The position numbers and the translations under genes were made by a program. A DNA stretch of 64,000 bases, taken from Actinomadura oligospora ATCC 43269. Lineage in GTDB: Bacteria; Actinomycetota; Actinomycetes; Streptosporangiales; Streptosporangiaceae. This document shows, in pieces, positions 9,333 through 18,801 of the stretch (position 1 is the first letter of the stretch; each line of letters opens with the position of its first letter). The DNA lies in assembly GCF_000518265.1 (NCBI RefSeq), contig NZ_JADG01000021.1, forward strand, positions 62,001-126,000, written 5' to 3'. The notes under the pieces are model-generated. The model did no database searches. It was not told where the DNA came from and was given only the letters and a program-made list of their open reading frames with translations.

Positions 9333-10490
9333 TCAGTAGTAGTCGAGTGCGAACGGCTGCGCGGCGAACACCGCGTCCAGGGCCTCGGCGCGGACGTCCC
9401 CGCCGTGCAGAAGGCCCGCCCGGCGCAGCGTGCTCACCGGAACGCCCGCGTACAACGCCGCCAGGCCGCGCGGGCCCACGCGGACGGCCGTCGCCTCCTC
9501 CGAGGCCGGTTCGAGACGGCCCTCGCCGTCCTTGACCGTCAGCATCCAGGAACCGGCGTTGGCGGGCAGGATCTCGTCGGTGATCTGGATCGGGACCTCC
9601 GCGCCCACCCCGGGACGGTAGCCGCGCAGCTCGACCGCCTTCGGCGCGTCCAGGACGCGCAGCATCCACTGGGTGCGGTCGATCATGTCGTGCTCGCGCT
9701 CGCCGAGCAGCCACAGCACCGGGTCGTACGGGGCGAGGTTCGCCGTCACCGTCTCGGCCGTGGACGCCCCGGACCCGACGATCGCCCACAGCGCCCGCGC
9801 CGTCCGCTCCGAGCCCGCCACGACCTTGTCGATCACCAGCGAGGCGTTGTCGGCGGCCCACCGGTAGGCCAGGAAGCCGTCCTCGGCCAGGTAGGCGAAC
9901 AGGCCGCTGTGCGTCAGCCGCGTCCGCCACAGGTCGGCGCCGGTGTCGACCGGGCCGCAGTCACGGGCGCCCTCGTGCACGCGCGCGATCGTCGCCGCGA
10001 CCTCCTCGGCGTCCTCCGGGCCGACACGACGCACCGGGACCCGCTCCGCGCGGATGCCGCGCAGGCCCTCGGTCTTCAGCGTCACCTTGTGCAACCCGCC
10101 CGCGTGCTCCCAGCCGAGGCCCCGGTACAGCGTCGTGGTGGCCGGGTGCAGCGCCGAGAGCGCGTCGCCCAGCTCCACGGCCCGCTGCAGGGCGGCCGTC
10201 ACGATCGCGCGGCCCGCGCCGCGCCCCCGGTCCTCCGGAGCGACCGTGACGCCCGCCAGGCCACCCATCGGGACGGCCCGTCCCGCCCACCACTGCCGGA
10301 ACTTCAGGACGCGCGCGGTGGACACGAGCCGGTCGCCGTCGAAGCCGCCGAGCTGCCGTCCGGCGGCCATCACGCTCGCCGAGCCGTCCCGCCACGAGTT
10401 GACGTCCGCCTCGGGCACGGGCCCGAAGGACCGCACGCGGTTGTCCAGGGCGGCGTCGAGGTCGTCGGTGGTCAGCTCACGAATCTCCAT
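9333..10490 (-). CDS. Eis-like GNAT N-acetyltransferase
   Basis: Acetyl-CoA-dependent N-acetyltransferase of the Eis type. The N-terminal GNAT fold shows the acetyl-CoA loop VTVAPEDRGRGAGRAIV, followed by a second GNAT-like region and a C-terminal sterol-carrier-like domain. It ends in ALDYY, close to the C-terminal carboxylate that acts in Eis enzymes. In mycobacteria Eis acetylates aminoglycosides and other amines; the substrate here cannot be read. I chose ATG 10490, 385 residues, because TAGGGT lies 7 nt upstream, which suggests a leaderless transcript; a GTG at 10499 is possible. It stands between the yebC and ruvC units. Confidence 0.85.
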   Translation of the reverse strand: MEIRELTTDDLDAALDNRVRSFGPVPEADVNSWRDGSASVMAAGRQLGGFDGDRLVSTARVLKFRQWWAGRAVPMGGLAGVTVAPEDRGRGAGRAIVTAALQRAVELGDALSALHPATTTLYRGLGWEHAGGLHKVTLKTEGLRGIRAERVPVRRVGPEDAEEVAATIARVHEGARDCGPVDTGADLWRTRLTHSGLFAYLAEDGFLAYRWAADNASLVIDKVVAGSERTARALWAIVGSGASTAETVTANLAPYDPVLWLLGEREHDMIDRTQWMLRVLDAPKAVELRGYRPGVGAEVPIQITDEILPANAGSWMLTVKDGEGRLEPASEEATAVRVGPRGLAALYAGVPVSTLRRAGLLHGGDVRAEALDAVFAAQPFALDYY

Positions 10491-10514
10491 GATCCCCACC
10501 CTAGGTGGACGAAA

Positions 10515-10557
10515 CGAAGGACGCCGCCTCCCGATGTCCGGGAGACGGCGTCCTTCG
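10515..10557 (-). terminator. Terminator hairpin after the pdxS-pdxT-yebC unit
   Basis: Two 19-nt arms (10515-10533 and 10539-10557) pair with one mismatch around a 5-nt loop ATGTC. The core is GGACGCCG against CGGCGTCC. It lies between the yebC stop and the acetyltransferase start. There is no long U tract, as is common for actinomycete terminators. Confidence 0.75.
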
Positions 10558-10651
10558 TGCGATCAAAGACAATCGTCGAGGGTGGCGAGCACCTCGTCGG
10601 ACATGTCGTTGCGATCCTCGCTCCACGTGAGCAGAGCGCCACGCTCCGAGG

Positions 10652-11401
10652 CTAACCCAGAAGCTCCATTACCTCGTCCGAGACGTCGAAGTTCGCATAG
10701 ACCTCCTGGACGTCGTCGGAGTCCTCCAGCGCGTCGAGGAGACGGAACACCTTCTTGGCGTTGTCCTCGTCGAGCGGGACCGACATCGTCGGCAGGAACT
10801 TGCTCTCGGCCGACTCGTAGTCGATGCCGGCCTCCTGCAGGGCCTTGCGGACCCCGATCAGGTCGCCCGCCTCGGAGACCACCTCGAACTGGTCGCCGAT
10901 GTCGTTGACCTCCTCGGCGCCCGCCTCCAGGACGGCCATCATGACGTCGTCCTCGGAGGTGCCCTCCTTGGGGACGATCACGACGCCCTTGCGGTTGAAC
11001 ATGTACGAGACCGAGCCCGGGTCGGCGAGCGAGCCGCCGTTGCGGGTGAGCGCGACGCGGACCTCGGAGGCCGCACGGTTGCGGTTGTCGGTGAGGCACT
11101 CGATGAGCACCGCGACGCCGCCGGGCGCGTAGCCCTCGTAGGTGATGGTCTGCCAGTCGGCGCCGCCCGCCTCCTCACCGGCGCCGCGCTTGCGCGCGCG
11201 CTCGATGTTGTCGTTCGGGACCGAGCTCTTCTTCGCCTTGTAGATGGCGTCGTACAGCGTCGGGTTGGAATCGGGGTCACCGCCGCCGGTGCGCGCCGCG
11301 ACCTCGATGTTCTTGATCAACTTGGCGAAGAGCTTGCCGCGCTTGGCGTCGAGGGCGGCCTTCTTGTGCTTGGTCGTCGCCCACTTGGAGTGGCCGGACA
11401 T
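10652..11401 (-). CDS. YebC/PmpR family protein (TACO1-like)
   Basis: Member of the YebC family, known as DNA-binding regulators or, more recently, as translation factors for proline-rich stretches. The 249-residue protein starts [25 protein letters not shown] and keeps [33 protein letters not shown] and [15 protein letters not shown], all family hallmarks. It follows pdxT by 2 nt in the same operon, as in Streptomyces and Mycobacterium, and ends at a strong terminator. Which function it has here cannot be read from sequence. Confidence 0.93.
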   Translation of the reverse strand: MSGHSKWATTKHKKAALDAKRGKLFAKLIKNIEVAARTGGGDPDSNPTLYDAIYKAKKSSVPNDNIERARKRGAGEEAGGADWQTITYEGYAPGGVAVLIECLTDNRNRAASEVRVALTRNGGSLADPGSVSYMFNRKGVVIVPKEGTSEDDVMMAVLEAGAEEVNDIGDQFEVVSEAGDLIGVRKALQEAGIDYESAESKFLPTMSVPLDEDNAKKVFRLLDALEDSDDVQEVYANFDVSDEVMELLG

Positions 11402-11403
11402 GC

Positions 11404-12021
11404 TTAATCCTCCTCCATCGCCCGGCGCACCAGATCGGCGAAGTAGTGGTGCACACGGTGGTCGCCCGTCAGTTCAGGGTGGAACGAGGTCGCCATGAGG
11501 CGGCCCTGGCGGACGGCGACGATCCTACCGACGTTCGGGCCGCTCTCGGCACGACCGAGTACCTGGACCGCGTCTCCGACGCCCTCCACCCAGGGGGCGC
11601 GGATGAACACGGCGTGGAACGGCGTGTCCCCCATGCCGGTCAGCGGGACCGGCGCCTCGAAGGAGTCGACCTGGCGGCCGAAGGCGTTGCGGCGCACCGT
11701 CATGTCGATGCCGCCGAGCGTCTCCTGCCCCTCGACGCCGCCCTCGATCCGGTCCGCGAGCATGATCATGCCCGCGCAGGAGCCGTAGGCGGGCATCCCG
11801 GCCTCGATCCGCTTGCGCAGCGGTTCGAGCAGGTCGAAGGCGCGGGCGAGCCGCCACATCGTGGTGGACTCGCCGCCGGGCACCACCAGGCCGTCCACGC
11901 GCTCCAGTTCCTCAGGGCGGCGGACGGTCAGGGTCCGCGCCCCGGCGCCCTCCAGCGCCCGAGCGTGCTCGAGCACGTCGCCCTGCAGGGCGAGCACGCC
12001 GATCGTCGGCTCAGTGGTCAC
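11404..12021 (-). CDS. pdxT: Pyridoxal 5'-phosphate synthase glutaminase subunit PdxT
   Basis: Releases ammonia from glutamine and channels it to PdxS for PLP synthesis. The protein begins [18 protein letters not shown] and has VPGGESTTM, the nucleophile motif GSCAGMI (Cys near residue 80) and the catalytic His-Glu in [16 protein letters not shown] chose GTG 12021 (205 residues) because GGAAGG lies about 7 nt upstream; TTG 12024 is the alternative. It is separated from pdxS by one unrelated gene on the same strand. Confidence 0.95.
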   Translation of the reverse strand: MTTEPTIGVLALQGDVLEHARALEGAGARTLTVRRPEELERVDGLVVPGGESTTMWRLARAFDLLEPLRKRIEAGMPAYGSCAGMIMLADRIEGGVEGQETLGGIDMTVRRNAFGRQVDSFEAPVPLTGMGDTPFHAVFIRAPWVEGVGDAVQVLGRAESGPNVGRIVAVRQGRLMATSFHPELTGDHRVHHYFADLVRRAMEED

Positions 12022-12115
12022 CAATGATCCTTCCGGGGAGATTCGGGGGTCGTCACAACCCTAGACGTTCCTTACAACGCCTCCGGCTCCGCACTCCCTT
12101 CCCGGACGGGACGGA

Positions 12116-12742
12116 TCAGGAGGCCTGACGGCGGAGCCGGAAGCGGCGCAGCGGCAGTTCGAGCGGCAGGAAGCCGTCCGGGCCGAGCGACGCCAGGTCG
12201 CGTCCGACCATGTGCTCGCGGGCGATCGCCAGGCCGAACTCCTCGGGCGAGAACGGCAGCGGGACGTCGGACGCGCCGCCGTCGATCGCCGCCCAGTAGG
12301 GGCGTTCGGCGGGCATCCGGCCGCCCTGGTCGATGACCACGCCGTCCTCGCTGGTCACGAAGACCTCGCGGCGCAGGCCGCCCGCCTCGTACCAGCGGAA
12401 CCAGCAGCCGGACGCGACGTTCTGCAGGACCAAGACGCCGCAGCGGGCGCCCGGCAGGGCCGCGGCGACGGTGTCGGCGATCCTGCGGGCGTCGTCGTCC
12501 AGGCCGAACAGCCGCCGGTCGCAGACCAGCAGGGCGCCGTCGAACGCGCCGACGAACAGCTCGTCCTCGTAGGGCCAGAGCGCGAAGTCCAGGACGGTCT
12601 CGCCGGTCTCGACCAGGGTCGCGTCCGGGTACAGCCGCCGGGCGAGGTCCGCGCCGGCGGCGGCGTCGGGGGTCAGGCCCGGCCGGAACAGCTCGGCGGG
12701 ATCACCGGTGGTCGCGCAGGCCAGAGCGACGGTCCACCCCAT
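12116..12742 (-). CDS. Uncharacterized protein, DUF6928-like, inside the PLP synthesis operon
   Basis: A 208-residue protein without membrane helices or signal peptide. The opening MGWTVALACATTGDPAELFRP, the central FVGAFDGALLVCDRRLF, and EDGVVIDQGGRMPAERPYWAA resemble the pattern I know from DUF6928 proteins of actinomycetes, but no activity is known. I chose ATG 12742 because GGGAGGGG lies 9 nt upstream; ATG 12751 sits too close to that site. It lies between pdxS and pdxT on the same strand, so it is probably co-expressed with them, although a link to PLP is only positional. Confidence 0.7.
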   Translation of the reverse strand: MGWTVALACATTGDPAELFRPGLTPDAAAGADLARRLYPDATLVETGETVLDFALWPYEDELFVGAFDGALLVCDRRLFGLDDDARRIADTVAAALPGARCGVLVLQNVASGCWFRWYEAGGLRREVFVTSEDGVVIDQGGRMPAERPYWAAIDGGASDVPLPFSPEEFGLAIAREHMVGRDLASLGPDGFLPLELPLRRFRLRRQAS

Positions 12743-12902
12743 GCTCGTCATCCCCTCCCGCGGCCGGTCGCCGCCCACGGGGGTTCCGGGTCCCACCGGC
12801 CGCGCGGCCAGCGTAAACCCTCCCGCGGGGCGCGGGGAGGCCGGACGGGGAAGTGGGAGCGCGGGACGGGCGGCCGGAACGATCACCGGCCGCCCGTGGA
12901 GA

Positions 12903-13826
12903 TCACCAGCCGCGGTGGGCGAACTTCTGGTCCTCGCCGAGGGAGGCGACGTTGATGCCGACCATGGCGTCGCCGAGGCCGCGGGACACCCGGGCGATCA
13001 CGTCGGGGTCGTCATGGAAGGTGGTGGCCTTCACGATCGCCTCGGCGCGCTGGGACGGGTTGCCCGACTTGAAGATGCCGGAGCCGACGAACACGCCCTC
13101 GGCGCCGAGCTGCATCATCATCGCGGCGTCGGCCGGGGTGGCGATGCCGCCCGCGGTGAACAGCACGACGGGCAGCCTGCCGGCCTGCGCGACCTCCTTG
13201 ACCAGCTCGTACGGGGCCTGGAGCTCCTTGGCCGCGACGTACAGCTCGTCCTCGGGCATGTTCTGCAGGCGGCGGATCTCGGCGCGGATCTTGCGCATGT
13301 GGGTGGTGGCGTTGGAGACGTCGCCGGTGCCGGCCTCGCCCTTGGAGCGGATCATGGCCGCGCCCTCGGTGATGCGGCGCAGGGCCTCGCCGAGGTTGGT
13401 GGCGCCGCACACGAACGGCACGGTGTAGGCCCACTTGTCGATGTGGTTGTCGTAGTCGGCCGGGGTGAGCACCTCGGACTCGTCGATGTAGTCGACGCCG
13501 AGCGACTGCAGCACCTGGGCCTCGACGAAGTGGCCGATGCGGGCCTTGGCCATGACCGGGATGGAGACCGCGTTGATGATCCCGTCGATCATGTCGGGGT
13601 CGCTCATCCGGGAGATTCCGCCCTCGACGCGGATGTCGGCCGGGACGCGCTCGAGCGCCATCACGGCGACCGCGCCGGCGTCTTCGGCGATCTTGGCCTG
13701 GTCGGGCGTGACGACGTCCATGATCACGCCGCCCTTGAGCATTTCCGCCATGCCGCGCTTGACCCGGGCGGTGCCCGTCGCGGGGGCGGTGGTCTCAGGG
13801 GCGTTGCTGGGAGTGGACACGGGCAT
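12903..13826 (-). CDS. pdxS: Pyridoxal 5'-phosphate synthase subunit PdxS
   Basis: Lyase that builds PLP from ribose 5-phosphate, glyceraldehyde 3-phosphate and ammonia. The 307 residues include [28 protein letters not shown], with the active-site Lys in [14 protein letters not shown], the second Lys region [16 protein letters not shown] and the phosphate loop [14 protein letters not shown]. The length matches the family. It is the first gene of its unit. The 149-nt upstream gap contains TATCAT at about the right distance to serve as a -10 box. Confidence 0.97.
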   Translation of the reverse strand: MPVSTPSNAPETTAPATGTARVKRGMAEMLKGGVIMDVVTPDQAKIAEDAGAVAVMALERVPADIRVEGGISRMSDPDMIDGIINAVSIPVMAKARIGHFVEAQVLQSLGVDYIDESEVLTPADYDNHIDKWAYTVPFVCGATNLGEALRRITEGAAMIRSKGEAGTGDVSNATTHMRKIRAEIRRLQNMPEDELYVAAKELQAPYELVKEVAQAGRLPVVLFTAGGIATPADAAMMMQLGAEGVFVGSGIFKSGNPSQRAEAIVKATTFHDDPDVIARVSRGLGDAMVGINVASLGEDQKFAHRGW

Positions 13827-13975
13827 TCCTCACGTGGACGGACGACAAGTCTGATCACATGATATTGCCTGCTAGGGACGCCCCTCGACCCGGCAGAGTG
13901 TCAACGGCGCCCGGCGCCGCGTTACGGCGTGTACGACAGCCATCCCGCGAACACGACTGACACCCTGTAAGCCTC

Positions 13976-15007
13976 CTACGGCATGTAGGGCTTTCCGTCG
14001 TTCACGAGGACGATCCAGACCTGTCCGGGCGCGAAGTTCAGCGGCTTGCCGTCGGCCGTGGTGAAGGTGGTGCCCTTGTCCTCGCTCGGACGGGACCACT
14101 TGGCGTCGAACGCCTTGCCGTCGCGGTAGACGGTGGCGGTGCCGGTCCCGGTGGTGTGGATCAGCGGCGTGTACGAGCCGAGGAAGTCGTGGAACTGGGA
14201 GCGGGTGGTCTTGGCGCGCTGGACGACGACGGTCCGGCCGCCGATCCGGCCGCCGCCCGCGTCCATGTCGGGACGGCCGTGGAAGGACGCCAGCCACCGC
14301 TTCTCCTTGACCGACCAGGTGAACTCCATGTCGGCGGCGGGCCATTTGGCGGTGAAGGACGTGGTGGGCCTGCCACCGTCCGGGGCAGGGCCGAAGCGGA
14401 ACCCGACGTCCTGCGGGGCCTGGGCCTTGGGGGCCTGCCTGAGCAGGTCCTTGGGGTCGGCGTACAGGTTGTAGGGGATCCTGCGGGAGTTGTCGCGGAC
14501 GTAGGCCCGCCCGCCGTTGTCCTGCGAGATGTCGTACACCGGCGCCTTGCGGATGTACTTCTTCATCTTGCTCTGGACGCCGGAGAACGCGAACGCCGGA
14601 CGGCCGAACTGCGGCAGCAGGTGCAGGTCGGAGATGCGGGCGCTGCGGACCGGCCCGACCCGCTTCGGCAGGTGCGAGGAGAACACGCCCATCAGCCGGG
14701 TCTCGCCGCCCTCGACCTGCTCGACGTAGACCAGGTCGGCGGCGGACACGCCGCTCTGCGGCATCGCCGAGGAGGTGTTCTCGATCTTCACGGCGAGGAC
14801 CGGGTTGCGCAGGCCGGTCCTGCCGCCGTTGAGCGGGTGGTAGCCGAGCGCCGTCGGCGACGCGCCCGGGCTCCCCTTGAGGGACTCCGAGGAGGGGGAC
14901 TTGCCCTTCCCGCCCCCGCCGCAGGCCGCGAGGGTCCCGCAGACCAGCACACCGCCGATCCCGGCGGCCGTCCACGTTCGCAGGGTCCGGTTTTGGACGA
15001 AACCCAC
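13976..15007 (-). CDS. DUF3048 (YerB-like) lipoprotein
   Basis: Secreted lipoprotein of 343 residues. The N-terminus has a basic start, a hydrophobic stretch and the lipobox GTLAAC (Cys about residue 29), then a Gly/Ser/Lys linker. The DUF3048 domain follows with PLNGGRTGLRNPVLAVKIENTS, RLMGVFSSHLPKRVGPVRSAR and a C-terminal part ending GQVWIVLVNDGKPYMP. The family is widespread in Gram-positive bacteria and lacks a firm function. It stands alone on the minus strand between the membrane-protein gene and pdxS. Confidence 0.85.
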   Translation of the reverse strand: MGFVQNRTLRTWTAAGIGGVLVCGTLAACGGGGKGKSPSSESLKGSPGASPTALGYHPLNGGRTGLRNPVLAVKIENTSSAMPQSGVSAADLVYVEQVEGGETRLMGVFSSHLPKRVGPVRSARISDLHLLPQFGRPAFAFSGVQSKMKKYIRKAPVYDISQDNGGRAYVRDNSRRIPYNLYADPKDLLRQAPKAQAPQDVGFRFGPAPDGGRPTTSFTAKWPAADMEFTWSVKEKRWLASFHGRPDMDAGGGRIGGRTVVVQRAKTTRSQFHDFLGSYTPLIHTTGTGTATVYRDGKAFDAKWSRPSEDKGTTFTTADGKPLNFAPGQVWIVLVNDGKPYMP

Positions 15008-15104
15008 GCGTTCTCCTCATTTTGACGACCAATCGGCCCCCGAGGGTAGCCGACGGTCGACGGAGACGCGTCTCCCCTGTTCCGTCCCGGAACGCAGGCC
15101 CGGG

Positions 15105-15641
15105 TCAGGGGCGGGGCGGGTCGTCGTCGATCTCGAAGAAGCCCGGCCAGGCGGCGCGTCCGGCCAGCGGCAGCACTCTGACCAGCAGTTTCCTGCGGGC
15201 GGTGCGGGCGGACGCGACGGCGTCGTTGTAGAAGCTGCGGGCGTAGACGACCTTGGCGGACGCCGCCGTCAGCTCCTCCAGGACGGCCTGCCCCTCGGGC
15301 CGGGCCGACACGGTCGCGGCGAAGTCCGGCTGGTCCATCACGGCGCGCAGGGCCCGGGACAGGTCGCTCTCGGCGAACTCGCGGGCCTCGGCGTCGGCGG
15401 TGTGGGCCTCGTGCGCGGCGGTCGCCAGGACGAGGCTGGTGGCCGGGTCGAGCAGCCGGGACGCGGCCAGCTCCAGCGCCACCGCGGCGCGGCGGACGAG
15501 CGCGGCGTCCAGCGCGGCGCGCGCGGTCTCGACCCGGACGTGCAGGCGGTCCAGCCGGGTGGCCCGCCACGAGACGTACACGCCGAGGAGGAAGACCACG
15601 GCGGTGAGGAAGATTGCGTCGTAGATCCAGTCGGGCAGCAT
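15105..15641 (-). CDS. Single-pass membrane protein at the end of the PIM operon
   Basis: A 178-residue protein with one N-terminal membrane helix (WIYDAIFLTAVVFLLGVYVSW). A long helical, Ala/Arg/Glu-rich cytoplasmic domain with LemA-like character follows (LHVRVETARAALDAALVRRAA, SFYNDAVASARTARRKLLVRVLPLA). It follows pimA by 9 nt. In Mycobacterium the gene in this place (Rv2609c) encodes a membrane protein that also carries a NUDIX domain; none is visible here. Function unknown. Confidence 0.7.
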   Translation of the reverse strand: MLPDWIYDAIFLTAVVFLLGVYVSWRATRLDRLHVRVETARAALDAALVRRAAVALELAASRLLDPATSLVLATAAHEAHTADAEAREFAESDLSRALRAVMDQPDFAATVSARPEGQAVLEELTAASAKVVYARSFYNDAVASARTARRKLLVRVLPLAGRAAWPGFFEIDDDPPRP

Positions 15642-15650
15642 CGGGCGTCC

Positions 15651-16853
15651 TTACGCTCCCTGGGCCCCGCGTCCGGGCGACTCGACGACGGTCCGGCCGG
15701 GCAGGGCGACGGTCTCGTAGACCCGCAGCACGTCCCGGGCGACCGCCGACCAGTCGTAGCGGCGGACGGCCGCGCGGGCCTCTGCGGACAGCTGCTTGCG
15801 GCGGGCGGGGTCGTCCAGCAGCTCGGCGGCGGAGGCGGCCAGCGCCGCGGCGTCGCCGACCGGGAACAGGGCCCCGGCGCGGCCGCCGAGCAGCACCCGG
15901 TCGAACGCCTCGATGTCGCTGGCGAGGATCGGGGCGCCCGCCGACATGGCCTCGGCCAGGACGATCCCGAAGCTCTCGCCGCCGAGGTTGGGCGCGACGA
16001 ACACGTCCACCGAGTGGTAGGCGCGGATCTTGTCGGCCTCGCTGACCATGCCGAGGACCACGACCCGGTCGCGCAGTCCGGGCGAGACGCGGGCGACGAC
16101 GTCGTCGGCGTCGCCGGGCCCGGCGAGCAGCAGCCGCAGGCCGGGACGCCGCGGGCCGAGGATCTCGAAGGCGCGCAGGAGGACCTGGAGGCCCTTGCGG
16201 GGCTCGTCCATGCGGCCGAGGAAGCCGAGCACGCCGCCGTCCGCGTCCGGGCCCGCGCCCGCGCCGGTGAGCGCGCCGGTGCCGGTGGTGTCGCGGCCGG
16301 GCCAGCCGGGCAGCGGGTCGGCCATCGCGTACCGCTCGGTGGCGACGCCGTTCGGGATCAGCACCGCGTCCCCGCCGAGGTGCTCGACCAGGGTCTTGCG
16401 GGCCGCCTCGGACACCGCGATCCGGCCGGTGATCTTCTCCAGCGCGGACTGCAGGATCGGCGCCGTCACCGACACCACCCGGGACTTGGTGTAGGACGCG
16501 TGGAAGGTCCCGACGATGGGGCCGTCGGCGGCCCAGCAGGCCAGCAGGCCGAGGGACGGCGCGGCGGGCTCGTGCACGTGGAGCACGTCGAAGGCGCCGT
16601 CGTGGATCCAGCGGCGCACCCGGCTCGCCGACAGGAACCCGAACGCCAGCCGGGCGACCGAGCCGTTGTAGGGCACCGGGACGGCGCGTCCGGCGGACAC
16701 GACGTAGTCCGGCAGCCGGGCGTCGTCGTCGGCCGGGGTGATCACCGACACGTGGTGGCCGTACCCGATCAGCGCCTCGGCGAGATCGCGGATGTGCTGC
16801 TGGACCCCGCCGGGGACGTTCCAGGTGTACGGGCAGACGATCCCGACCCTCAC
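15651..16853 (-). CDS. pimA: Phosphatidylinositol alpha-mannosyltransferase PimA
   Basis: GT-B glycosyltransferase (GT4) that transfers the first mannose from GDP-mannose to phosphatidylinositol at the inner face of the membrane. The protein starts RVGIVCPYTWNVPGGVQQHIRDLAE and has LHVHEPAAPSLGLLA. The C-terminal nucleotide-sugar domain shows GFLGRMDEPRKGLQVLL and GESFGIVLAEAMSAGAPI with the EX7E motif. I chose GTG 16853 (400 residues) because it overlaps the preceding stop (GTGA) and matches the family N-terminus. Confidence 0.92.
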   Translation of the reverse strand: MRVGIVCPYTWNVPGGVQQHIRDLAEALIGYGHHVSVITPADDDARLPDYVVSAGRAVPVPYNGSVARLAFGFLSASRVRRWIHDGAFDVLHVHEPAAPSLGLLACWAADGPIVGTFHASYTKSRVVSVTAPILQSALEKITGRIAVSEAARKTLVEHLGGDAVLIPNGVATERYAMADPLPGWPGRDTTGTGALTGAGAGPDADGGVLGFLGRMDEPRKGLQVLLRAFEILGPRRPGLRLLLAGPGDADDVVARVSPGLRDRVVVLGMVSEADKIRAYHSVDVFVAPNLGGESFGIVLAEAMSAGAPILASDIEAFDRVLLGGRAGALFPVGDAAALAASAAELLDDPARRKQLSAEARAAVRRYDWSAVARDVLRVYETVALPGRTVVESPGRGAQGA

Positions 16854-17824
16854 CGCGCGTCCTCCGCCGGACGGGCCGGCCGGCCGAGGTCGGCGACCCA
16901 CACCTTCTGGAGCATGTGCCAGTCCTCGGGGTGCTCGGCGATGCCCTCCTGGAAGGCCCGCGCGAGCTCCTGCGTCATGGCCTGGACCTGCTCCCGCCGG
17001 TCCCCCGCGCCGGGGACGGTGATCTCGTCGTGCACCCGGGCCCCCCAGTCCTCGCCCTCGTACCAGAGTGTCACCGGATGGAGCGCCGCGCCGGTCCGCA
17101 GGGCGAGGGTCGCGGCGACGGCGGGCATCCGGGCGGTCTCGCCGAAGAACTCCACGTCGATCCCGGAGTCGGTGAGGTCGCGGTCGACGACGAGGCAGAC
17201 CGGGCGTCCGGCGCGGAGCCGCTGGGCGAGCCGTCCGAAGGCGGACGCGCCCTGGTGCGGCAGGACCTCCATTCCCAGGCTCTCACGGAATTCGACGAAC
17301 CGGTCGAAGAGGGATTCGGGCCTGAGGCGCTCGGCGACCGTGGTGAACGGGTGCCCCATGTGCACGAGCCAGGCCCCCGCCTGCTCGTAGTTGCCCATGT
17401 GGGGCAGGGCCAGGATGACGCCGCGGCCCGAGTCGAGGGTCGCGAGCATCTTCTCGTGGCCGGAGACGCGCATGTGGCCGAGGATCCGCTCCCGCGAGTA
17501 CTCGGGCAGCCGGAACACCTCGAACCAGTACCGGAAGTAGGACCGCATGACCCGCCTGGACGTCAGCCGGACGTAGGCGTCCGGCTCGTCCCGGCCGAGG
17601 ACGCGGCACAGGTTGCGCTCCAGCTGCCGCACACCCGCGCCGCGCCGCCGCCAGGCGCGGTCGGCGATCAGGGTGAACAGGCCGCGGGCCGGCCGCTCGG
17701 GCATCTTGCGGACGACCGTCCAGCCGAGCGCGTACGCCGCGTCGGTGAGCCGGGACAGCGCCCGCTCGCCGAGTCCGGGGGGCCGGACGCCGGGACGGTC
17801 CCCCTCCGTCCCGGTGGCGGTCAT
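16850..17824 (-). CDS. Phosphatidylinositol mannoside acyltransferase (PatA-like)
   Basis: LpxL/HtrB-type membrane-associated acyltransferase that acylates the mannose of PIM1. The 324-residue protein has GRGVILALPHMGNYEQAGAWL, where an HX4D/E-like arrangement is replaced by HMGNYE as in mycobacterial PatA, and VVDRDLTDSGIDVEFFG followed by a conserved C-terminal fold. The start ATG 17824 overlaps the pgsA stop and the stop overlaps pimA, so the three are coupled. The position equals Rv2611c in M. tuberculosis. Confidence 0.88.
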   Translation of the reverse strand: MTATGTEGDRPGVRPPGLGERALSRLTDAAYALGWTVVRKMPERPARGLFTLIADRAWRRRGAGVRQLERNLCRVLGRDEPDAYVRLTSRRVMRSYFRYWFEVFRLPEYSRERILGHMRVSGHEKMLATLDSGRGVILALPHMGNYEQAGAWLVHMGHPFTTVAERLRPESLFDRFVEFRESLGMEVLPHQGASAFGRLAQRLRAGRPVCLVVDRDLTDSGIDVEFFGETARMPAVAATLALRTGAALHPVTLWYEGEDWGARVHDEITVPGAGDRREQVQAMTQELARAFQEGIAEHPEDWHMLQKVWVADLGRPARPAEDAR

Positions 17825-18564
17825 GCGCGCCGTCCCGGCGCGTGCCGCTCCTCGTCCACCTCGGCGGTCTCCACGACCGGCTCCGGAGCCTCCGGCCGCT
17901 CCCCGGCGGGCCTGCGGCCCGCCGCGGACGCCGATCCGGGCGCGGGGCGCGCCGCGGGCTCGGCCGGACGGGCGTTGGCCTGCTTGTACACGGTCGCGAG
18001 GCGCTGCCCGACGGTGACCGTGCTGAGCACGGCGAGCAGCCACAGCGCGAAGGTCAGGATGTAGGGCACGCCGAGCCCGTCGAGCCCGGCCGCGACCAGG
18101 ACGATGATCAGCCGCTCGGACCGCTCGGCGATGCCGACGTTGCAGGTGTAGCCGAGGCCCTCGGCGCGGGCCTTGGCATAGGACACCACGACCCCGGCGA
18201 CCAGGCAGTACAGGGCGACGGCGGCGAGGCCGTCCTGGTCGTCCCTGGACAGGCCGACCATGAGCCCGGCGAAGATCGCCGCGTCGGCGACCCGGTCCAT
18301 GGTGGAGTCCAGGAACGCGCCGAACTTGGAGGACTTGCCGGTGACGCGGGCGACCGCGCCGTCCAGCATGTCGAACAGCACGAAGGCGGTGATCACCATC
18401 GTGCCCCAGAAGTAGTGCCCCTGGGGGAAGAAGACCAGCGCCCCCGTGACGGTGCCCGCCGTGCCGACGACCGTGATCGCGTTGGGCGTCACGCCGGTGC
18501 GCGCCACTCCACGTCCGATGGGCGTCAGGACGCGGCCCAGCGCGGGCCGCAGTTTGTTGAGCAT
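17821..18564 (-). CDS. pgsA: Phosphatidylinositol phosphate synthase (CDP-alcohol phosphatidyltransferase)
   Basis: Integral membrane enzyme that joins CDP-diacylglycerol and inositol 1-phosphate, the first step toward PIMs. The signature DGAVARVTGKSSKFGAFLDSTMDRVADA fits the CDP-alcohol phosphatidyltransferase motif with its metal-binding aspartates. Five to six hydrophobic segments follow, then a disordered C-terminal tail from about residue 195. I chose ATG 18564 (MLNKLRPALGRVLTP, 247 residues) from the family N-terminus; an upstream ATG at 18600 adds 12 residues. It heads the pgsA-patA-pimA operon. Confidence 0.9.
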   Translation of the reverse strand: MLNKLRPALGRVLTPIGRGVARTGVTPNAITVVGTAGTVTGALVFFPQGHYFWGTMVITAFVLFDMLDGAVARVTGKSSKFGAFLDSTMDRVADAAIFAGLMVGLSRDDQDGLAAVALYCLVAGVVVSYAKARAEGLGYTCNVGIAERSERLIIVLVAAGLDGLGVPYILTFALWLLAVLSTVTVGQRLATVYKQANARPAEPAARPAPGSASAAGRRPAGERPEAPEPVVETAEVDEERHAPGRRA

Positions 18565-18763
18565 CGCCGTCCGTTCATCGAGAGTTCGAGAGCCGGGCAT
18601 CTCCGGGGGCCGGAGGCGCGGCCCCGCGCGCGCCGCGCGGCGGGCCCATCGTAGTGCTCATCAATACCAGCTCAGCTCTTGTGATCCGCGTCGACACGGG
18701 AAAGGGTGAGGAGACGGATGTGACGCCGCTCACTCCGGGCAGAACCACCAGGAGGAGCGTGAC

Positions 18764-18784
18764 GGGCTCCCATGGCGGGAGCCC
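18764..18784 (+). other. Stem-loop in the leader of the EF-G-like gene
   Basis: GGGCTCCC (18764-18771) and GGGAGCCC (18777-18784) form a perfect 8-bp stem with loop ATGGC, ending 6 nt before the ribosome binding site GGAGG of the EF-G-like gene. It could limit ribosome access or simply be GC-rich leader structure. Confidence 0.4.
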
Positions 18785-18801
18785 GCCCGAGGAGGTGTGT
18801 C

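Noticed and set aside
18654-18801. Possible leader peptide before the EF-G-like gene
   Set aside because: A GTG frame is open there but shows no amino-acid run, no terminator of adequate strength and continues out of frame into the gene. Only the small stem-loop is kept.
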